In this document: positions 1 through 10,077 of the stretch, in pieces
Position numbering within the stretch: position 1 is the stretch's first letter
Layout: each line of letters opens with the position of its first letter
Assembly (NCBI RefSeq): GCF_029714945.1
Contig: NZ_CP121634.1
Location: 4,237,001-4,301,000 of the forward strand
Reading direction: 5' to 3'
Source of the DNA: Bradyrhizobium sp. CIAT3101
GTDB lineage: Bacteria > Pseudomonadota > Alphaproteobacteria > Rhizobiales > Xanthobacteraceae
DNA length: 64,000 nt
The notes under the pieces: generated by a model
Seen by the model: the letters and a program-made list of their open reading frames with translations, nothing else
Database searches by the model: none
Told to the model about the DNA's origin: nothing
Translations under genes and position numbers: made by a program

Positions 1-430
1 CCTCGCCATGCGCTATTTCTTCCAGCCGAAGCCGACGCTGAACTATCCGTTCGAGAAGGGCCCGATCTCGCCGCGCTTCCGCGGTGAGCATGCGCTGCGC
101 CGCTATCCGAATGGTGAAGAGCGCTGCATCGCCTGCAAGCTGTGCGAAGCGGTCTGCCCGGCGCAGGCGATCACGATCGAGGCCGGTCCGCGCCGCAACG
201 ACGGCACCCGCCGCACCGTGCGCTACGACATCGACATGGTGAAGTGCATCTATTGCGGCCTCTGCCAGGAGGCCTGCCCGGTCGACGCCATCGTCGAAGG
301 TCCGAACTTCGAGTTCGCGACCGAGACCCGCGAGGAACTGTTCTATGACAAGGCCAAGCTGCTCGCCAATGGCGACCGCTGGGAACGCGAGATCGCGAAA
401 GCGATCGAGCTCGATGCGCCTTACCGGTGA
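1..430 (+). CDS. nuoI: NADH-quinone oxidoreductase subunit I (5' truncated by the window edge)
   Basis: Complex I subunit of the peripheral arm on the cytoplasmic face of the inner membrane; it carries Fe-S clusters N6a/N6b that pass electrons towards the quinone site. Two ferredoxin-type 4Fe-4S motifs are visible, [12 protein letters not shown] (cysteines encoded from about base 125) and [12 protein letters not shown] (from about base 245). The reading frame is open to the left edge (codons in frame from base 2). The first visible ATG at base 8 is probably internal, because family members are about 160 residues and have a short membrane-associated N-terminus that is missing here. The stop is followed 9 bases later by nuoJ, so it is one operon. 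Confidence 0.97.
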   Translation, partial: LAMRYFFQPKPTLNYPFEKGPISPRFRGEHALRRYPNGEERCIACKLCEAVCPAQAITIEAGPRRNDGTRRTVRYDIDMVKCIYCGLCQEACPVDAIVEGPNFEFATETREELFYDKAKLLANGDRWEREIAKAIELDAPYR

Positions 431-439
431 GATGAGAGC

Positions 440-1078
440 ATGATCCTTCCTGCGCTGTTCTTCTATCTCTTCGCCGGCGTCTGCGTCGCCTCGGCGGTGA
501 TGGTGATTGTCTCGCGCAATCCCGTTCACTCCGTGCTGTACCTGATCCTGGCCTTCGTCAACGCCTCCGGCCTGTTCGTGCTGATGGGCGCCGAATTCCT
601 CGCGATGATCCTGATCGTCGTCTATGTCGGCGCCGTCGCGGTGCTGTTCCTGTTCGTCATCATGATGCTCGACGTCGACTTCCTCGAGCTGCGCGAAGGC
701 TTCATCCAGTACCTGCCGGTGGGTGTCGTGATCGGCGGCATCTTCCTGTTCGAGCTGCTTTTGACCGTCGGCGCCTGGGTCATCAACCCGACCGTGAGCA
801 AGACCATCACGGCGCCGATCCCGACCAACGTGTCGAACACCGAGGCGCTCGGCCTGGTGCTCTATACGAAGTATGTCCACTACTTCCAGCTCTCGGGCAT
901 GGTGCTGCTGGTCGCCATGATCGGCGCCATCGTGCTGACGCTGCGCCACAAGGCGAGCGTGAAGCGGCAGGACATCAACGTTCAGAACGCACGCACGCCC
1001 GAGATGGCGATGGCGATGCGCAAGGTGGCACCGGGGCAGGGGCTTTCGGACGCCGACGCGGCGGAGTGGGTGAAATGA
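440..1078 (+). CDS. nuoJ: NADH-quinone oxidoreductase subunit J
   Basis: Membrane-arm subunit of complex I. The 212-residue product has about five hydrophobic helices, including the conserved third-helix stretch [16 protein letters not shown], which contributes to the link between quinone reduction and proton pumping. Length is normal for alphaproteobacterial NuoJ. The C-terminal 40 or so residues are hydrophilic, as usual. Its stop overlaps the nuoK start in an ATGA arrangement (1075-1078), which implies translational coupling. Confidence 0.97.
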   Translation: MILPALFFYLFAGVCVASAVMVIVSRNPVHSVLYLILAFVNASGLFVLMGAEFLAMILIVVYVGAVAVLFLFVIMMLDVDFLELREGFIQYLPVGVVIGGIFLFELLLTVGAWVINPTVSKTITAPIPTNVSNTEALGLVLYTKYVHYFQLSGMVLLVAMIGAIVLTLRHKASVKRQDINVQNARTPEMAMAMRKVAPGQGLSDADAAEWVK

Positions 1079-1383
1079 CGATCGGGCTCGGACATTATCT
1101 GGCGGTCGGCGCGATCCTGTTCACGCTCGGCATCCTCGGCATCTTCCTGAACCGCAAGAACATCATCGTCATCCTGATGTCGATCGAGCTGATCCTGCTC
1201 TCGGTCAACGTCAACCTGGTGGCATTCTCGACCTTCCTCGGCGACATCGTCGGCCAGGTCTTCGCGCTGCTGGTCTTGACCGTTGCGGCCGCCGAAGCCG
1301 CGATCGGTCTCGCCATCCTGGTGGTCTATTTCCGCAACCGTGGCTCGATCGCGGTTGAGGACGTCAATCTGATGAAGGGCTGA
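1075..1383 (+). CDS. nuoK: NADH-quinone oxidoreductase subunit K
   Basis: Small antiporter-like (MrpC-type) membrane subunit of complex I, three transmembrane helices, 102 residues. The conserved buried glutamates in [11 protein letters not shown] and [11 protein letters not shown] needed for proton translocation are present. The start is set at the ATG at 1075, giving [12 protein letters not shown], the usual family N-terminus, and a four-base overlap with nuoJ. A GTG at 1066 would add three residues but has no support. Confidence 0.96.
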   Translation: MTIGLGHYLAVGAILFTLGILGIFLNRKNIIVILMSIELILLSVNVNLVAFSTFLGDIVGQVFALLVLTVAAAEAAIGLAILVVYFRNRGSIAVEDVNLMKG

Positions 1384-1391
1384 GCGCAGTC

Positions 1392-3473
1392 ATGGTTCAG
1401 GCAATCGTTTTCCTGCCCCTGCTGGGCGCCATTCTGGCCGGGCTCATCGCCCTGGCCGGCGCGCATGCCCGCAACCCCTCGGGCGACGAGGTCGAGCATC
1501 ACGGCGATCACGGTCACGGCGATGCGCACGCATCGGCGGCTCATGACGATCATGGCCACGACGATCACGCCCATGACGACCACGGCCATGGTCCGGTCGA
1601 GCCGGCGGCCGCCGGTTCGCGCGGCGCCGAGCTGATCACGACCGGACTGCTGTTCGTGGCGGCCGCGCTGTCCTGGATGACGCTGGTCGACGTCGGCTTC
1701 AACGGCCACGACGCCCGTATCCAGATTCTGCCCTGGATCTTCTCCGGCGAGCTCGAGGTCTGGTGGTCGCTGCGCGTCGACACGCTCACCGCCGTGATGC
1801 TGGTGGTGGTGACGACCGTATCCTCGCTCGTGCACCTCTATTCCATCGGCTACATGGACGAGGATCCGTACCGGCCGCGCTTCTTCGGCTATCTCTCGCT
1901 GTTCACCTTCGCCATGCTGATGCTGGTGACGGCGGACAATTTGGTGCAGCTGTTCTTCGGCTGGGAAGGCGTGGGTCTGGCGAGCTATCTGCTGATCGGC
2001 TTCTGGTACCAGAAGCCGTCGGCGAACGCCGCCGCCATCAAGGCCTTCGTGGTCAACCGCGTCGGCGATTTCGGCTTCGCGCTCGGCATCTTCTCGATCT
2101 TCATGCTGACGAGCTCGACCGATTTCGAGACCATCTTCCATGCAGCTCCGGGCCTCACCGGCAAGACCATCGACTTCCTCGGCTGGCATGCCGATGCGCT
2201 GACGCTGACCTGCCTCCTGCTGTTCATGGGCGCGATGGGTAAATCGGCGCAGTTCCTGCTGCACACCTGGTTGCCGGACGCGATGGAAGGCCCGACGCCC
2301 GTGTCGGCGCTGATCCATGCCGCGACCATGGTCACCGCCGGCGTGTTCATGGTGGCGCGCCTGTCGCCGCTGTTCGAGCTCGCCCCGAACGCCCAGGCCG
2401 TCGTGATGTTCTTCGGTGCCACCACGGCGTTCTTCGCCGCGACCATCGGTCTCGTCCAGAACGACATCAAGCGCATCGTGGCGTACTCGACCTGTTCGCA
2501 GCTCGGCTACATGTTCGTGGCGATGGGAGCAGGGGCCTATTCGGTCGGCATGTTCCATTTGTTCACGCACGCCTTCTTCAAGGCGCTGCTGTTCTTGGGC
2601 TCCGGCTCGGTGATCTACGCGATGCACCACGAGCAGGACATCCGCAACATGGGTGGCCTCTGGAGGAAGATCCCGTACACGTTCGCGGTGATGACCGTCG
2701 GCACGCTGGCGCTGACCGGCTTCCCGCTGTTCGCCGGCTACTTCTCCAAGGACGCGATCATCGAGGCGGCCTATGCCTCGCATAACCCGTTCTCGACCTA
2801 CGCCTACCTGATGACGATCGTGGCCGCGGGCCTGACCTCGTTCTATTCCTGGCGTCTGGTGTTCAAGACCTTCTTCGGCGAGCCCCACGACCAGGAGCAC
2901 TACGAGGCCGCGCATGAGAGCCCGATCTGGATGCTGATCCCGATCGGCGTGCTGGCGGTTGGATCGGTGCTGGCCGGCTTCCCGTTCAAGGAGCTGTTCA
3001 CCGGTCCTCACGGCGTGGAGGAGTTCTTCCGCGAGTCCGTGAAGATGAACCCGCATATCCTCGAGGATATGGAGCACATGCCGCATCTGTTGGGCTGGCT
3101 GCCCTTCGTGATGATGGTCGGCGGCTTCCTGGTCTCCTACACCTTCTACATCCGCAAGCCGTACCTCCCGGTCGAGCTCGCGAACACGCAGCCTATGCTG
3201 TACCAGTTCCTGCTCAACAAATGGTACTTCGACGAGCTCTACGATTTCATCTTCGTCCGTCCGGCGAAGTGGATCGGCTACCAGCTCTGGAAGAAGGGCG
3301 ACGGCTTCATCATCGACGGCTTCGGTCCCGACGGCATTTCGGCCCGCGTGCTGGACATCACCCGTAACGTCGTGAAGATCCAGACCGGCTATCTCTATCA
3401 CTACGCATTCGCCATGCTGATCGGCGCCGCCGGCCTGATCACCTGGTTCATGTTCGGCTTTGGAGGCCAGTAA
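1392..3473 (+). CDS. nuoL: NADH-quinone oxidoreductase subunit L with a His-rich N-terminal loop
   Basis: Distal proton-pumping, Mrp antiporter-like subunit of complex I, 693 residues, with the long C-terminal lateral helix expected of NuoL. The antiporter core is visible: [38 protein letters not shown] and [18 protein letters not shown]. Unusual is the first extramembrane loop (residues about 36-66, bases 1497-1589), which is packed with twelve histidines and many aspartates and would face the periplasm in the accepted NuoL topology. It is directly followed by nuoM with no gap. Confidence 0.97.
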   Translation: MVQAIVFLPLLGAILAGLIALAGAHARNPSGDEVEHHGDHGHGDAHASAAHDDHGHDDHAHDDHGHGPVEPAAAGSRGAELITTGLLFVAAALSWMTLVDVGFNGHDARIQILPWIFSGELEVWWSLRVDTLTAVMLVVVTTVSSLVHLYSIGYMDEDPYRPRFFGYLSLFTFAMLMLVTADNLVQLFFGWEGVGLASYLLIGFWYQKPSANAAAIKAFVVNRVGDFGFALGIFSIFMLTSSTDFETIFHAAPGLTGKTIDFLGWHADALTLTCLLLFMGAMGKSAQFLLHTWLPDAMEGPTPVSALIHAATMVTAGVFMVARLSPLFELAPNAQAVVMFFGATTAFFAATIGLVQNDIKRIVAYSTCSQLGYMFVAMGAGAYSVGMFHLFTHAFFKALLFLGSGSVIYAMHHEQDIRNMGGLWRKIPYTFAVMTVGTLALTGFPLFAGYFSKDAIIEAAYASHNPFSTYAYLMTIVAAGLTSFYSWRLVFKTFFGEPHDQEHYEAAHESPIWMLIPIGVLAVGSVLAGFPFKELFTGPHGVEEFFRESVKMNPHILEDMEHMPHLLGWLPFVMMVGGFLVSYTFYIRKPYLPVELANTQPMLYQFLLNKWYFDELYDFIFVRPAKWIGYQLWKKGDGFIIDGFGPDGISARVLDITRNVVKIQTGYLYHYAFAMLIGAAGLITWFMFGFGGQ

Positions 3474-4982
3474 ATGACAACCTGGCCCATCCTTTCGGTC
3501 ACGACGTTCCTGCCGCTGGTCGGCGCGCTGATCGTTTACCTGAGCCGCGGCGATGACGAGGCGGCCCGGCGCAACTCGCGCTGGATCGCGCTGTGGACCA
3601 CGCTGATCACCTTCGCGGTGTCGGTGCTTCTGGTCATGCGCTTCGACCCGTCGAATGCGGACTTCCAGTTCGTCGAGAAGGCGAGCTGGCTCGCCACCGG
3701 CATCACCTACCACATGGGCGTGGACGGCATTTCGCTGCCGCTGGTGATCCTCACCACCGCGATCATGCCGTTCTGCATCATCGCGAGCTGGAAGGCGATT
3801 TCGAACCGCGTCCGCGAATACATGATGGCGTTCCTGATCCTGGAAACGCTGATGATCGGCACCTTCTCGGCGCTCGATCTCGTGCTGTTCTACCTGTTTT
3901 TCGAAGGCGGCCTGATCCCGATGTTCCTGATCATCGGCGTCTGGGGCGGTCCGCGCCGGGTCTACGCGTCGTTCAAGTTCTTCCTCTACACGCTGCTCGG
4001 CTCGGTGCTGATGCTGCTCGCCATCATGGCACTGTACTGGAACGGCGGCACCACCGACATCCCGACCCTGATGCATACCGCCGTGCCGCGGTCGTTGCAG
4101 ACGTGGGCGTGGCTGGCCTTCTTCGCCTCGTTTGCGGTGAAGATGCCGATGTGGCCGGTGCACACCTGGTTGCCTGACGCGCACGTCGAGGCGCCGACCG
4201 CGGGCTCCGTGGTTCTGGCCGCGATCCTGCTGAAGATGGGCGGCTACGGCTTCCTGCGCTTCTCGCTGCCGATGTTCCCGCTCGCCTCGCACGACTTCGC
4301 GCCGCTGATCTTCACCATGTCCGCGATTGCCATCATCTACACCTCGCTGGTGGCGCTGATGCAGGAGGACATGAAGAAGCTGATCGCGTACTCGTCGGTC
4401 GCGCATATGGGCTTCGTCACCATGGGCATCTTCGCCGGCACCATGCAGGGCGTCGCCGGTGGCATGTTCCAGATGATCTCGCACGGCATCGTCTCCGGCG
4501 CGCTGTTCCTCTGCGTTGGCGTGGTCTACGACCGCCTGCACACCCGCGAGATCGCGGCCTATGGCGGCCTCGTCAACCGGATGCCGCTCTACGCGCTGAC
4601 CTTCATGATCTTCACCATGGCGAACGTCGGTCTGCCCGGCACTAGCGGCTTCGTCGGCGAGTTCATGACGCTGCTCGGCACCTTCAAGGTCTCGATCCCG
4701 ACCGCGTTCTTCGCCACCTTCGGCGTGATCCTGTCGGCCGGCTACGCGCTGTGGCTCTACCGCAAGGTCGTGTTCGGGGCGCTGGTCAAGCCGACGCTGA
4801 TGAGCATGAAGGATCTCACCCTACGTGAATGCGTGACGCTGTTCCCGCTGATCGCGCTGACGATCCTGTTCGGCGTCTATCCGAAGCCGGTGCTCGACAT
4901 GTCGGCCGCCTCGGTCCAGCAACTCGTCAATAATTACAACACCGCTGTGACGGCCGTGAAGGCCGCCGCACTGCTCCAGTGA
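3474..4982 (+). CDS. nuoM: NADH-quinone oxidoreductase subunit M
   Basis: Second antiporter-like proton-pumping subunit of complex I in the inner membrane, 502 residues, about 14 helices. Family landmarks are the helix-5 glutamate in [12 protein letters not shown], the lysine-bearing [20 protein letters not shown] segment, and [18 protein letters not shown]. The ATG abuts the nuoL stop codon directly, so translation is probably coupled. Confidence 0.97.
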   Translation: MTTWPILSVTTFLPLVGALIVYLSRGDDEAARRNSRWIALWTTLITFAVSVLLVMRFDPSNADFQFVEKASWLATGITYHMGVDGISLPLVILTTAIMPFCIIASWKAISNRVREYMMAFLILETLMIGTFSALDLVLFYLFFEGGLIPMFLIIGVWGGPRRVYASFKFFLYTLLGSVLMLLAIMALYWNGGTTDIPTLMHTAVPRSLQTWAWLAFFASFAVKMPMWPVHTWLPDAHVEAPTAGSVVLAAILLKMGGYGFLRFSLPMFPLASHDFAPLIFTMSAIAIIYTSLVALMQEDMKKLIAYSSVAHMGFVTMGIFAGTMQGVAGGMFQMISHGIVSGALFLCVGVVYDRLHTREIAAYGGLVNRMPLYALTFMIFTMANVGLPGTSGFVGEFMTLLGTFKVSIPTAFFATFGVILSAGYALWLYRKVVFGALVKPTLMSMKDLTLRECVTLFPLIALTILFGVYPKPVLDMSAASVQQLVNNYNTAVTAVKAAALLQ

Positions 4983-5004
4983 TCGGGCAGGTCAGGATAT
5001 CGCC

Positions 5005-6441
5005 ATGAGCTTTACGACTGCAGGTTATCAACTGGCGCCGGTGTTGCCCGAGATCGTGCTCGCGATCGGCGCCATGGCGCTTCTGATGCTCGGCGCCTAT
5101 CGCGGGCAGGGCACCACCAGCGCGGTCACCACGCTCGCGGTGCTGCTGCTGATCGTGGTCGGCGTGCTCGAATACATGCTGCCCGCCGGCAAGCAGGTGA
5201 CGTTCGGCGGCAGCTTCATCGTCGACGATTTCGCCCGCTTCATGAAGATCCTGGCCCTGATCGGCTCGGCGGTGACGCTGGTGCTGTCGACCGAGTTCCT
5301 GTCGGATCCGTCGCGCCGCATCTTCGAATACGCGATCCTGGTGCTGCTCTCGACGCTCGGCATGATGGTGCTGATCTCGGCCGGTGACCTGATCTCGCTC
5401 TATCTCGGCCTCGAATTGATGTCGCTCGCGCTCTACGTCGTGGCGGCCTCGAACCGCGACAATGCCAAGTCGACCGAAGCCGGTCTGAAGTACTTTGTGC
5501 TGGGCGCGCTGTCCTCGGGCATGCTGCTGTACGGCTCCTCGCTGGTGTACGGCTTCACCGGCACCGTCAGCTTCGCCGGCATCGCTACGGCTGCGACCGC
5601 CGCGAATGTCGGCCTCGTGTTCGGCCTGGTGTTCCTGCTCGCCGGCCTCTGCTTCAAGGTCTCGGCCGTGCCGTTCCACATGTGGACGCCCGACGTGTAC
5701 GAAGGCGCCCCGACGCCGGTCACCGCCTTCTTCGCGTCCGCGCCGAAGGTGGCTGCACTCGCCGTGTTCACCCGCGTTACGCTGACCGCATTCCCGGGCA
5801 TCGTCTCGCAGTGGCAGCAGATCCTGGTGTTCGTGGCGATCGCCTCGATGGCGCTGGGCTCGTTTGCCGCGATCGGCCAGAGCAACATCAAGCGCCTGAT
5901 GGCGTACTCCTCGATCGGCCATATGGGCTTCGCGCTCGTCGGCCTTGCCTCCGGCACGGTCGAGGGCGCGCAGGGCGTGCTGATGTACATCGTGATCTAT
6001 GTCGCGATGACGCTCGGCTCGTTCTCGGTCATCCTCGCCATGAAGCGTAACGGCCAGGCCGTCGAGAAGATCAGCGACTTCGCAGGCCTGTCGCGCACCA
6101 ACCCGCTGCTCGCCTTCATGTTCGCGATGCTGCTGTTCTCGCTGGCGGGCATTCCGCCGCTCGCCGGCTTTTTCGCCAAATGGTACGTCTTCGTCGCCGC
6201 CATCAAGGCGAATTTGTTCACGCTCGCCGTGATCGGCGTGCTCTCCAGCGTGGTGGGCGCCTACTACTATCTCACCATCGTCAAGACGATGTACTTTGAT
6301 GAACCGGCCGGCCAGGTCGATCCGATGCGCGCCGAGGTCAAGACGGTGCTGGCGGTTGCGGGCCTGTTCACAATTCTGTTCGCGCTGTTCGCGGGTCCGG
6401 TGGTGAACGTCGCCTCCGCCGCCGCAAAATCGCTGTTCTAG
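5005..6441 (+). CDS. nuoN: NADH-quinone oxidoreductase subunit N
   Basis: Third antiporter-like subunit of complex I and the last nuo gene of the operon, 478 residues. The antiporter core includes LGLELMSLALYVVAA, FHMWTPDVYEGAPTPVTAF and QSNIKRLMAYSSIGHMGF. Separated from nuoM by 22 bases containing a weak purine-rich ribosome-binding site. birA follows after one base, so the housekeeping genes downstream are probably co-transcribed with nuo. Confidence 0.97.
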   Translation: MSFTTAGYQLAPVLPEIVLAIGAMALLMLGAYRGQGTTSAVTTLAVLLLIVVGVLEYMLPAGKQVTFGGSFIVDDFARFMKILALIGSAVTLVLSTEFLSDPSRRIFEYAILVLLSTLGMMVLISAGDLISLYLGLELMSLALYVVAASNRDNAKSTEAGLKYFVLGALSSGMLLYGSSLVYGFTGTVSFAGIATAATAANVGLVFGLVFLLAGLCFKVSAVPFHMWTPDVYEGAPTPVTAFFASAPKVAALAVFTRVTLTAFPGIVSQWQQILVFVAIASMALGSFAAIGQSNIKRLMAYSSIGHMGFALVGLASGTVEGAQGVLMYIVIYVAMTLGSFSVILAMKRNGQAVEKISDFAGLSRTNPLLAFMFAMLLFSLAGIPPLAGFFAKWYVFVAAIKANLFTLAVIGVLSSVVGAYYYLTIVKTMYFDEPAGQVDPMRAEVKTVLAVAGLFTILFALFAGPVVNVASAAAKSLF

Positions 6442-6442
6442 G

Positions 6443-7249
6443 ATGGGGTTCGCGCTCGGTCCTCGCGCAATCGCGGCGGGCTACAAGCTCGCAGCCCTGG
6501 AGCGGACCGGCTCGACCAATACCGATGCCATCGAGGCGGCTCGCGCCGGCGAGCGCGGCCCGATCTGGTTCGTCACGGATGAGCAGACGGCCGGCCGCGG
6601 CCGCCGTCAGCGGCCCTGGATCGCGCCGAAGGGCAATCTGGCAGCCAGCGTCCTCGAAGTCCTCGACATCGCGCCGGCGGTGGCTGCCACGATCGGTTTT
6701 GCCGCGGGACTGGCCGAGGAGGCTGCGCTGGAGAAAGTCAGCCTCGAGGCTGCGCTGCGGCTCGGCCCCGACCGTCCCCGATACGCCCTGAAATGGCCGA
6801 ACGACGTCCTTGCCAACGGCAAGAAGCTGGTCGGCATCGGGCTGGAGGCCGAAGCCGTCGGCGATCGCCTGGCCATCGTCACAGGCATTGGCACCAACAT
6901 CGTGGCGGCGCCCGAGGGCACGCCGACGCCGGCGGTGTCGCTGGCAGCCCTCGGCGTCCAGATCAGCGCGGAAGAGCTGTTCTCGGCCCTGTCGGACGCC
7001 TGGGTGGAATTCCGCGGCATCTGGGACAATGGCCGTGGCTTTGCCGAGATCCGAAAGCTCTGGCTGGAGCGCGCCGCGCGCCTTGGCGAGCCGATCGCGA
7101 TCCACACGGGAACCAAGGTGCTGGAAGGTATTTTTGACACGATCGACGACACCGGCTGCCTGATCGTCCGCACCGCGGATGGCCGTCGCGTGCCGATCGC
7201 CGCGGGCGAGGTGTTTTTTGGCCCGGTTCGTTCGGTGGGAGCTGCGTGA
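6443..7249 (+). CDS. birA: Biotin--[acetyl-CoA-carboxylase] ligase, class I (no DNA-binding domain)
   Basis: Activates biotin with ATP and attaches it to the biotin carboxyl carrier protein of acyl-CoA carboxylases in the cytoplasm. The biotin/ATP loop TAGRGRRQRPW and the lysine-containing motif KWPNDVLANGKKLVGIG are present, followed by a C-terminal SH3-like domain. At 268 residues the protein starts almost directly at the catalytic domain, so it lacks the N-terminal winged helix of E. coli BirA and should not repress biotin genes. The nuoN-birA-RNase J order is common in alphaproteobacteria. Confidence 0.93.
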   Translation: MGFALGPRAIAAGYKLAALERTGSTNTDAIEAARAGERGPIWFVTDEQTAGRGRRQRPWIAPKGNLAASVLEVLDIAPAVAATIGFAAGLAEEAALEKVSLEAALRLGPDRPRYALKWPNDVLANGKKLVGIGLEAEAVGDRLAIVTGIGTNIVAAPEGTPTPAVSLAALGVQISAEELFSALSDAWVEFRGIWDNGRGFAEIRKLWLERAARLGEPIAIHTGTKVLEGIFDTIDDTGCLIVRTADGRRVPIAAGEVFFGPVRSVGAA

Positions 7250-8919
7250 TGGCGAGACCCGACGAACTGGTTTTTGCGCCGCTCGGCGGCGTCGGCGAGA
7301 TCGGCATGAACCTGTCGATCTACGGCCTCGGCAATCGCCACCAGCGTTCCTGGCTGGCGGTCGATCTCGGCGTTTCCTTCGGCGACGAGGAGCATCTGCC
7401 CGGCATCGATTTGATCATGCCGGACATCAGCTTCCTGGAGAAGGAACGCAAGAACCTGATGGGCCTGGTGCTGACCCACGCCCATGAGGACCATTTCGGC
7501 GCCATCATCGATCTCTGGCCGCGGCTGAAATGCCCGATCTATGCGACGCAGTTCAGCGCCGCGCTGTTCGAGGCCAAATGCGCCGCCGAGCGCAACGCGC
7601 CCGTGATCCCCGTCACCGTGGTCCCGTCAGGCGGGCGCATCGATGTCGGTCCCTTCAACGTCGAGTTCATCCCGGTCGCGCATTCGATTCCGGAAGCGCA
7701 TGCGCTGGCGATCCACACCGAGGCCGGCGTGGTGCTGCACACCGGCGACTGGAAGATCGATCCGACCCCGACGCTCGGACGTCCGACCGATGAAAAGCGG
7801 CTGCGCGAACTCGGCGAGGAGGGCGTGCTCGCTCTCATCGGCGATTCCACCAACGCGGTGCGCGATGGCCGCTCGCCGTCCGAAGCCGAGGTCGCGCGCA
7901 CCATCATCGACCTGGTGAAGGCGGCCAAGGGCCGCGTCGCGGTCACGACCTTCGCCTCCAACGTCGCCCGCATCAAGGCCGTCGCCGATGCCGCGAAGGC
8001 CGCCGACCGCGAGGTCGTGGTGGTCGGCCGCGCCATGGAGCGCGTGGTGCAGGTCGCGCGCGAGACCGGCTATCTCGATGGCGTCCAGAATTTCCGTTCG
8101 CCCGAGGTCTACGGCCATCTGCCGCAGGACAAGGTGCTGGCGCTCTGCACCGGCAGCCAGGGCGAGTCCCGCGCGGCGCTGGCCCGCATCGCCAATGACG
8201 ACCATCCCGAGATCACGCTGAACCGCGGCGACAGCGTGATCTTCTCCTCGCGCACCATCCCCGGCAACGAGAAGGCCGTGGGCTCGATCATCAATAATCT
8301 GGTGCTGCAGGGCGTCGAGGTCCTCACCGACCGCGATCATCTGGTCCACGTCTCCGGCCATCCCCGCCGCGACGAGCTGCGCGACATGATCTCCTGGGTG
8401 AAGCCGCAGCTCCTGATCCCCGTCCATGGCGAGGCGCTGCACCTGAACGAGCACGCCAAGCTCGCGCGTGCCGCCGGCGTGCCGCGCGTGCTGGTGGTCC
8501 GCAACGGCGATATGGTCAAGCTCGGCCCCGGCGATCCCGGCGTGGTCGGCGAGGTGCCGTCGGGCCGGCTCTACAAGGACGGCACCATCCTGGAGGATTC
8601 CAAGTCCCGCGCCGTGGTCGAGCGCCGCCGCATGGCGTTCTCCGGCTGCGCCTTCGTCGCCATCGCCATGACCGCGCAGGGCGAGCTTGTCGACGAGCCC
8701 GAGGTCGATCTGATCGGCATCCCCGAGAAAAACCGGGCGGGGGAGCCGTTCGACGACATCGTCTTCGACGCCGTGATGTCCACCATCGAGGGCCTGCCGA
8801 AGGCGCGCCGCCGGGATCCGGATGCACTGGCGGAATCGGTGCGACGCGCCGTCCGGGCCGTCATCAACGAACATTGGGGCAAAAAGCCCCCCTGTCTGGT
8901 CCACGTCCTGACGGTGTAG
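7249..8919 (+). CDS. rnj: Ribonuclease J
   Basis: Metallo-beta-lactamase/beta-CASP ribonuclease with 5'-3' exo- and endonuclease activity in RNA processing and decay. The zinc motif HAHEDH lies at residues 77-82, further metal ligands at VAHSIPEAHA and HTGDWKID, and the beta-CASP part includes CTGSQGES and the late HVSGHP motif. Length (556 residues) is typical. The ATG at 7249 shares its first base with the birA stop; a GTG at 7246 would add one residue. Confidence 0.95.
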   Translation: MARPDELVFAPLGGVGEIGMNLSIYGLGNRHQRSWLAVDLGVSFGDEEHLPGIDLIMPDISFLEKERKNLMGLVLTHAHEDHFGAIIDLWPRLKCPIYATQFSAALFEAKCAAERNAPVIPVTVVPSGGRIDVGPFNVEFIPVAHSIPEAHALAIHTEAGVVLHTGDWKIDPTPTLGRPTDEKRLRELGEEGVLALIGDSTNAVRDGRSPSEAEVARTIIDLVKAAKGRVAVTTFASNVARIKAVADAAKAADREVVVVGRAMERVVQVARETGYLDGVQNFRSPEVYGHLPQDKVLALCTGSQGESRAALARIANDDHPEITLNRGDSVIFSSRTIPGNEKAVGSIINNLVLQGVEVLTDRDHLVHVSGHPRRDELRDMISWVKPQLLIPVHGEALHLNEHAKLARAAGVPRVLVVRNGDMVKLGPGDPGVVGEVPSGRLYKDGTILEDSKSRAVVERRRMAFSGCAFVAIAMTAQGELVDEPEVDLIGIPEKNRAGEPFDDIVFDAVMSTIEGLPKARRRDPDALAESVRRAVRAVINEHWGKKPPCLVHVLTV

Positions 8920-8961
8920 ATTAAGCGTGGTCTTCGGATCACGCGCTGAGGGAGAAGAAAC

Positions 8962-9366
8962 ATGCTGGGTCGCCTCAACCACGTCGCGATCGCGACCAGG
9001 GATGCCGTCAAGTCCGCAAAAATCTACGGCACGGCGTTCGGGGCGCAGATTTCGGAAGCCGTGCCGCTGCCCGAGCATGGCGTCATCACCGTGTTCGCGA
9101 CGCTCCCCAACACCAAGATCGAATTCATCGAGCCGCTCGGCGAGGCCTCGCCGATCGCGAAATTTCTTGAGCGCAATGCCGACGGCGGCATCCACCACAT
9201 CTGCTACGAGGTCGTCGACATCATCGCCTCGCGCGACACCCTGGTGAAGGAGGGCGCCCGCGTCCTCGGCGACGGCGTGCCGAAGATCGGCGCCCACGGC
9301 AAGCCGGTGCTGTTCCTGCACCCGAAGGACTTTTCCGGCGCGCTCGTCGAAATCGAGCAGGCGTAA
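8962..9366 (+). CDS. mce: Methylmalonyl-CoA epimerase
   Basis: Interconverts (R)- and (S)-methylmalonyl-CoA, linking propionyl-CoA degradation to succinyl-CoA. The 134-residue vicinal-oxygen-chelate protein has the expected metal ligands: the first-strand histidine (LNHVAIA), the histidine of GGIHHICYEV and the C-terminal glutamate of ALVEIEQ. A good ribosome-binding site (GGGAGAAG) precedes the ATG. The RNase J-mce-DUF1467 neighbourhood is conserved among alphaproteobacteria. Confidence 0.94.
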   Translation: MLGRLNHVAIATRDAVKSAKIYGTAFGAQISEAVPLPEHGVITVFATLPNTKIEFIEPLGEASPIAKFLERNADGGIHHICYEVVDIIASRDTLVKEGARVLGDGVPKIGAHGKPVLFLHPKDFSGALVEIEQA

Positions 9367-9375
9367 GATCGCCCC

Positions 9376-9651
9376 ATGGCCATCCAGATTTCAACCGCAC
9401 TCGCGATCTACTTCGTCATCTGGTGGATCGCGCTGTTCCTGACGCTGCCGTTCGGCGTGCGCAGCCAGCACGAGGACGGCGTCGGCGCGCCCGGCACCGA
9501 CCCCGGCGCACCTGTCCTGACCGGCATGAAGCGCAAGCTGATCTGGACCACGATCATCTCGGCCATCATCTACGGCATCGGGGTCGCGGCCTATCAGGCC
9601 GGCTATCTCTCGATCGAACGGCTGTCGAAATTGATGGGGATGCCGTTTTAG
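9376..9651 (+). CDS. DUF1467 family small membrane protein
   Basis: 91-residue protein with two transmembrane helices (about 7-26 and 54-74) joined by a polar Gly/Pro/Asp-rich loop with the typical LPFGVRSQ sequence after helix 1. Function of the family is unknown. It follows mce by 9 bases, and in many alphaproteobacteria it directly precedes proS; here proS lies 26 kb away, so this gene marks the left edge of an accessory block. Confidence 0.85.
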   Translation: MAIQISTALAIYFVIWWIALFLTLPFGVRSQHEDGVGAPGTDPGAPVLTGMKRKLIWTTIISAIIYGIGVAAYQAGYLSIERLSKLMGMPF

Positions 9652-9696
9652 CGATTTTGCCGGATTTTTCGCGTTGCGTCGTTGTTGGGGGAACGA

Positions 9697-10044
9697 ATGA
9701 CTTTTCAGAGGATCGTCGTCGCGCTTCTGGTGCTGATCGTCGCCGGTCTCGGTGCCATTGGCTATGTCGAATGGAAGATCGCCGTGCAGGCGCGAACGCT
9801 GAAGGCGTTCGTCGAGGGTTACGTGTTCAACGAAGCCGTGATGGCCTGCGAGCAGGCCAAGAGCTCGACGCCGTTCAAATGGAACGGCGGCAAAAGCACC
9901 TCGGTGATCGGTCTGAACTCGGTCAAGCTCGATAAATACACCGTTAGCGCCAGCTACACGCTGGTGGCGGACAACGTCTATTGCGATTACGATCCGATCA
10001 AAAGAAAGGCCGAGATCGGCTCGAGCTTCCTGGAGCGGGAGTAA
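9697..10044 (+). CDS. Hypothetical membrane-anchored protein
   Basis: 115 residues with an uncleaved N-terminal anchor (about residues 6-24) followed by a soluble part that contains only two cysteines (in MACEQA and VYCDYD), possibly a periplasmic disulfide. I do not recognise a family. Start chosen at ATG 9697 with GGGGGAACGA upstream; TTG codons 15 bases earlier are less likely. It ends 33 bases before mtnK. Confidence 0.65.
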   Translation: MTFQRIVVALLVLIVAGLGAIGYVEWKIAVQARTLKAFVEGYVFNEAVMACEQAKSSTPFKWNGGKSTSVIGLNSVKLDKYTVSASYTLVADNVYCDYDPIKRKAEIGSSFLERE

Positions 10045-10077
10045 CGATCCGGCCATCGAGCATGGGATGGGATCGTC

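Noticed and set aside
1326..4541. 1071-codon open frame on the minus strand opposite nuoL/nuoM
   Set aside because: It is antisense to two clear complex I genes, its product is dominated by Arg/His/Asp/Glu without any fold-like pattern, and such long shadows are expected opposite high-GC genes with biased third positions.
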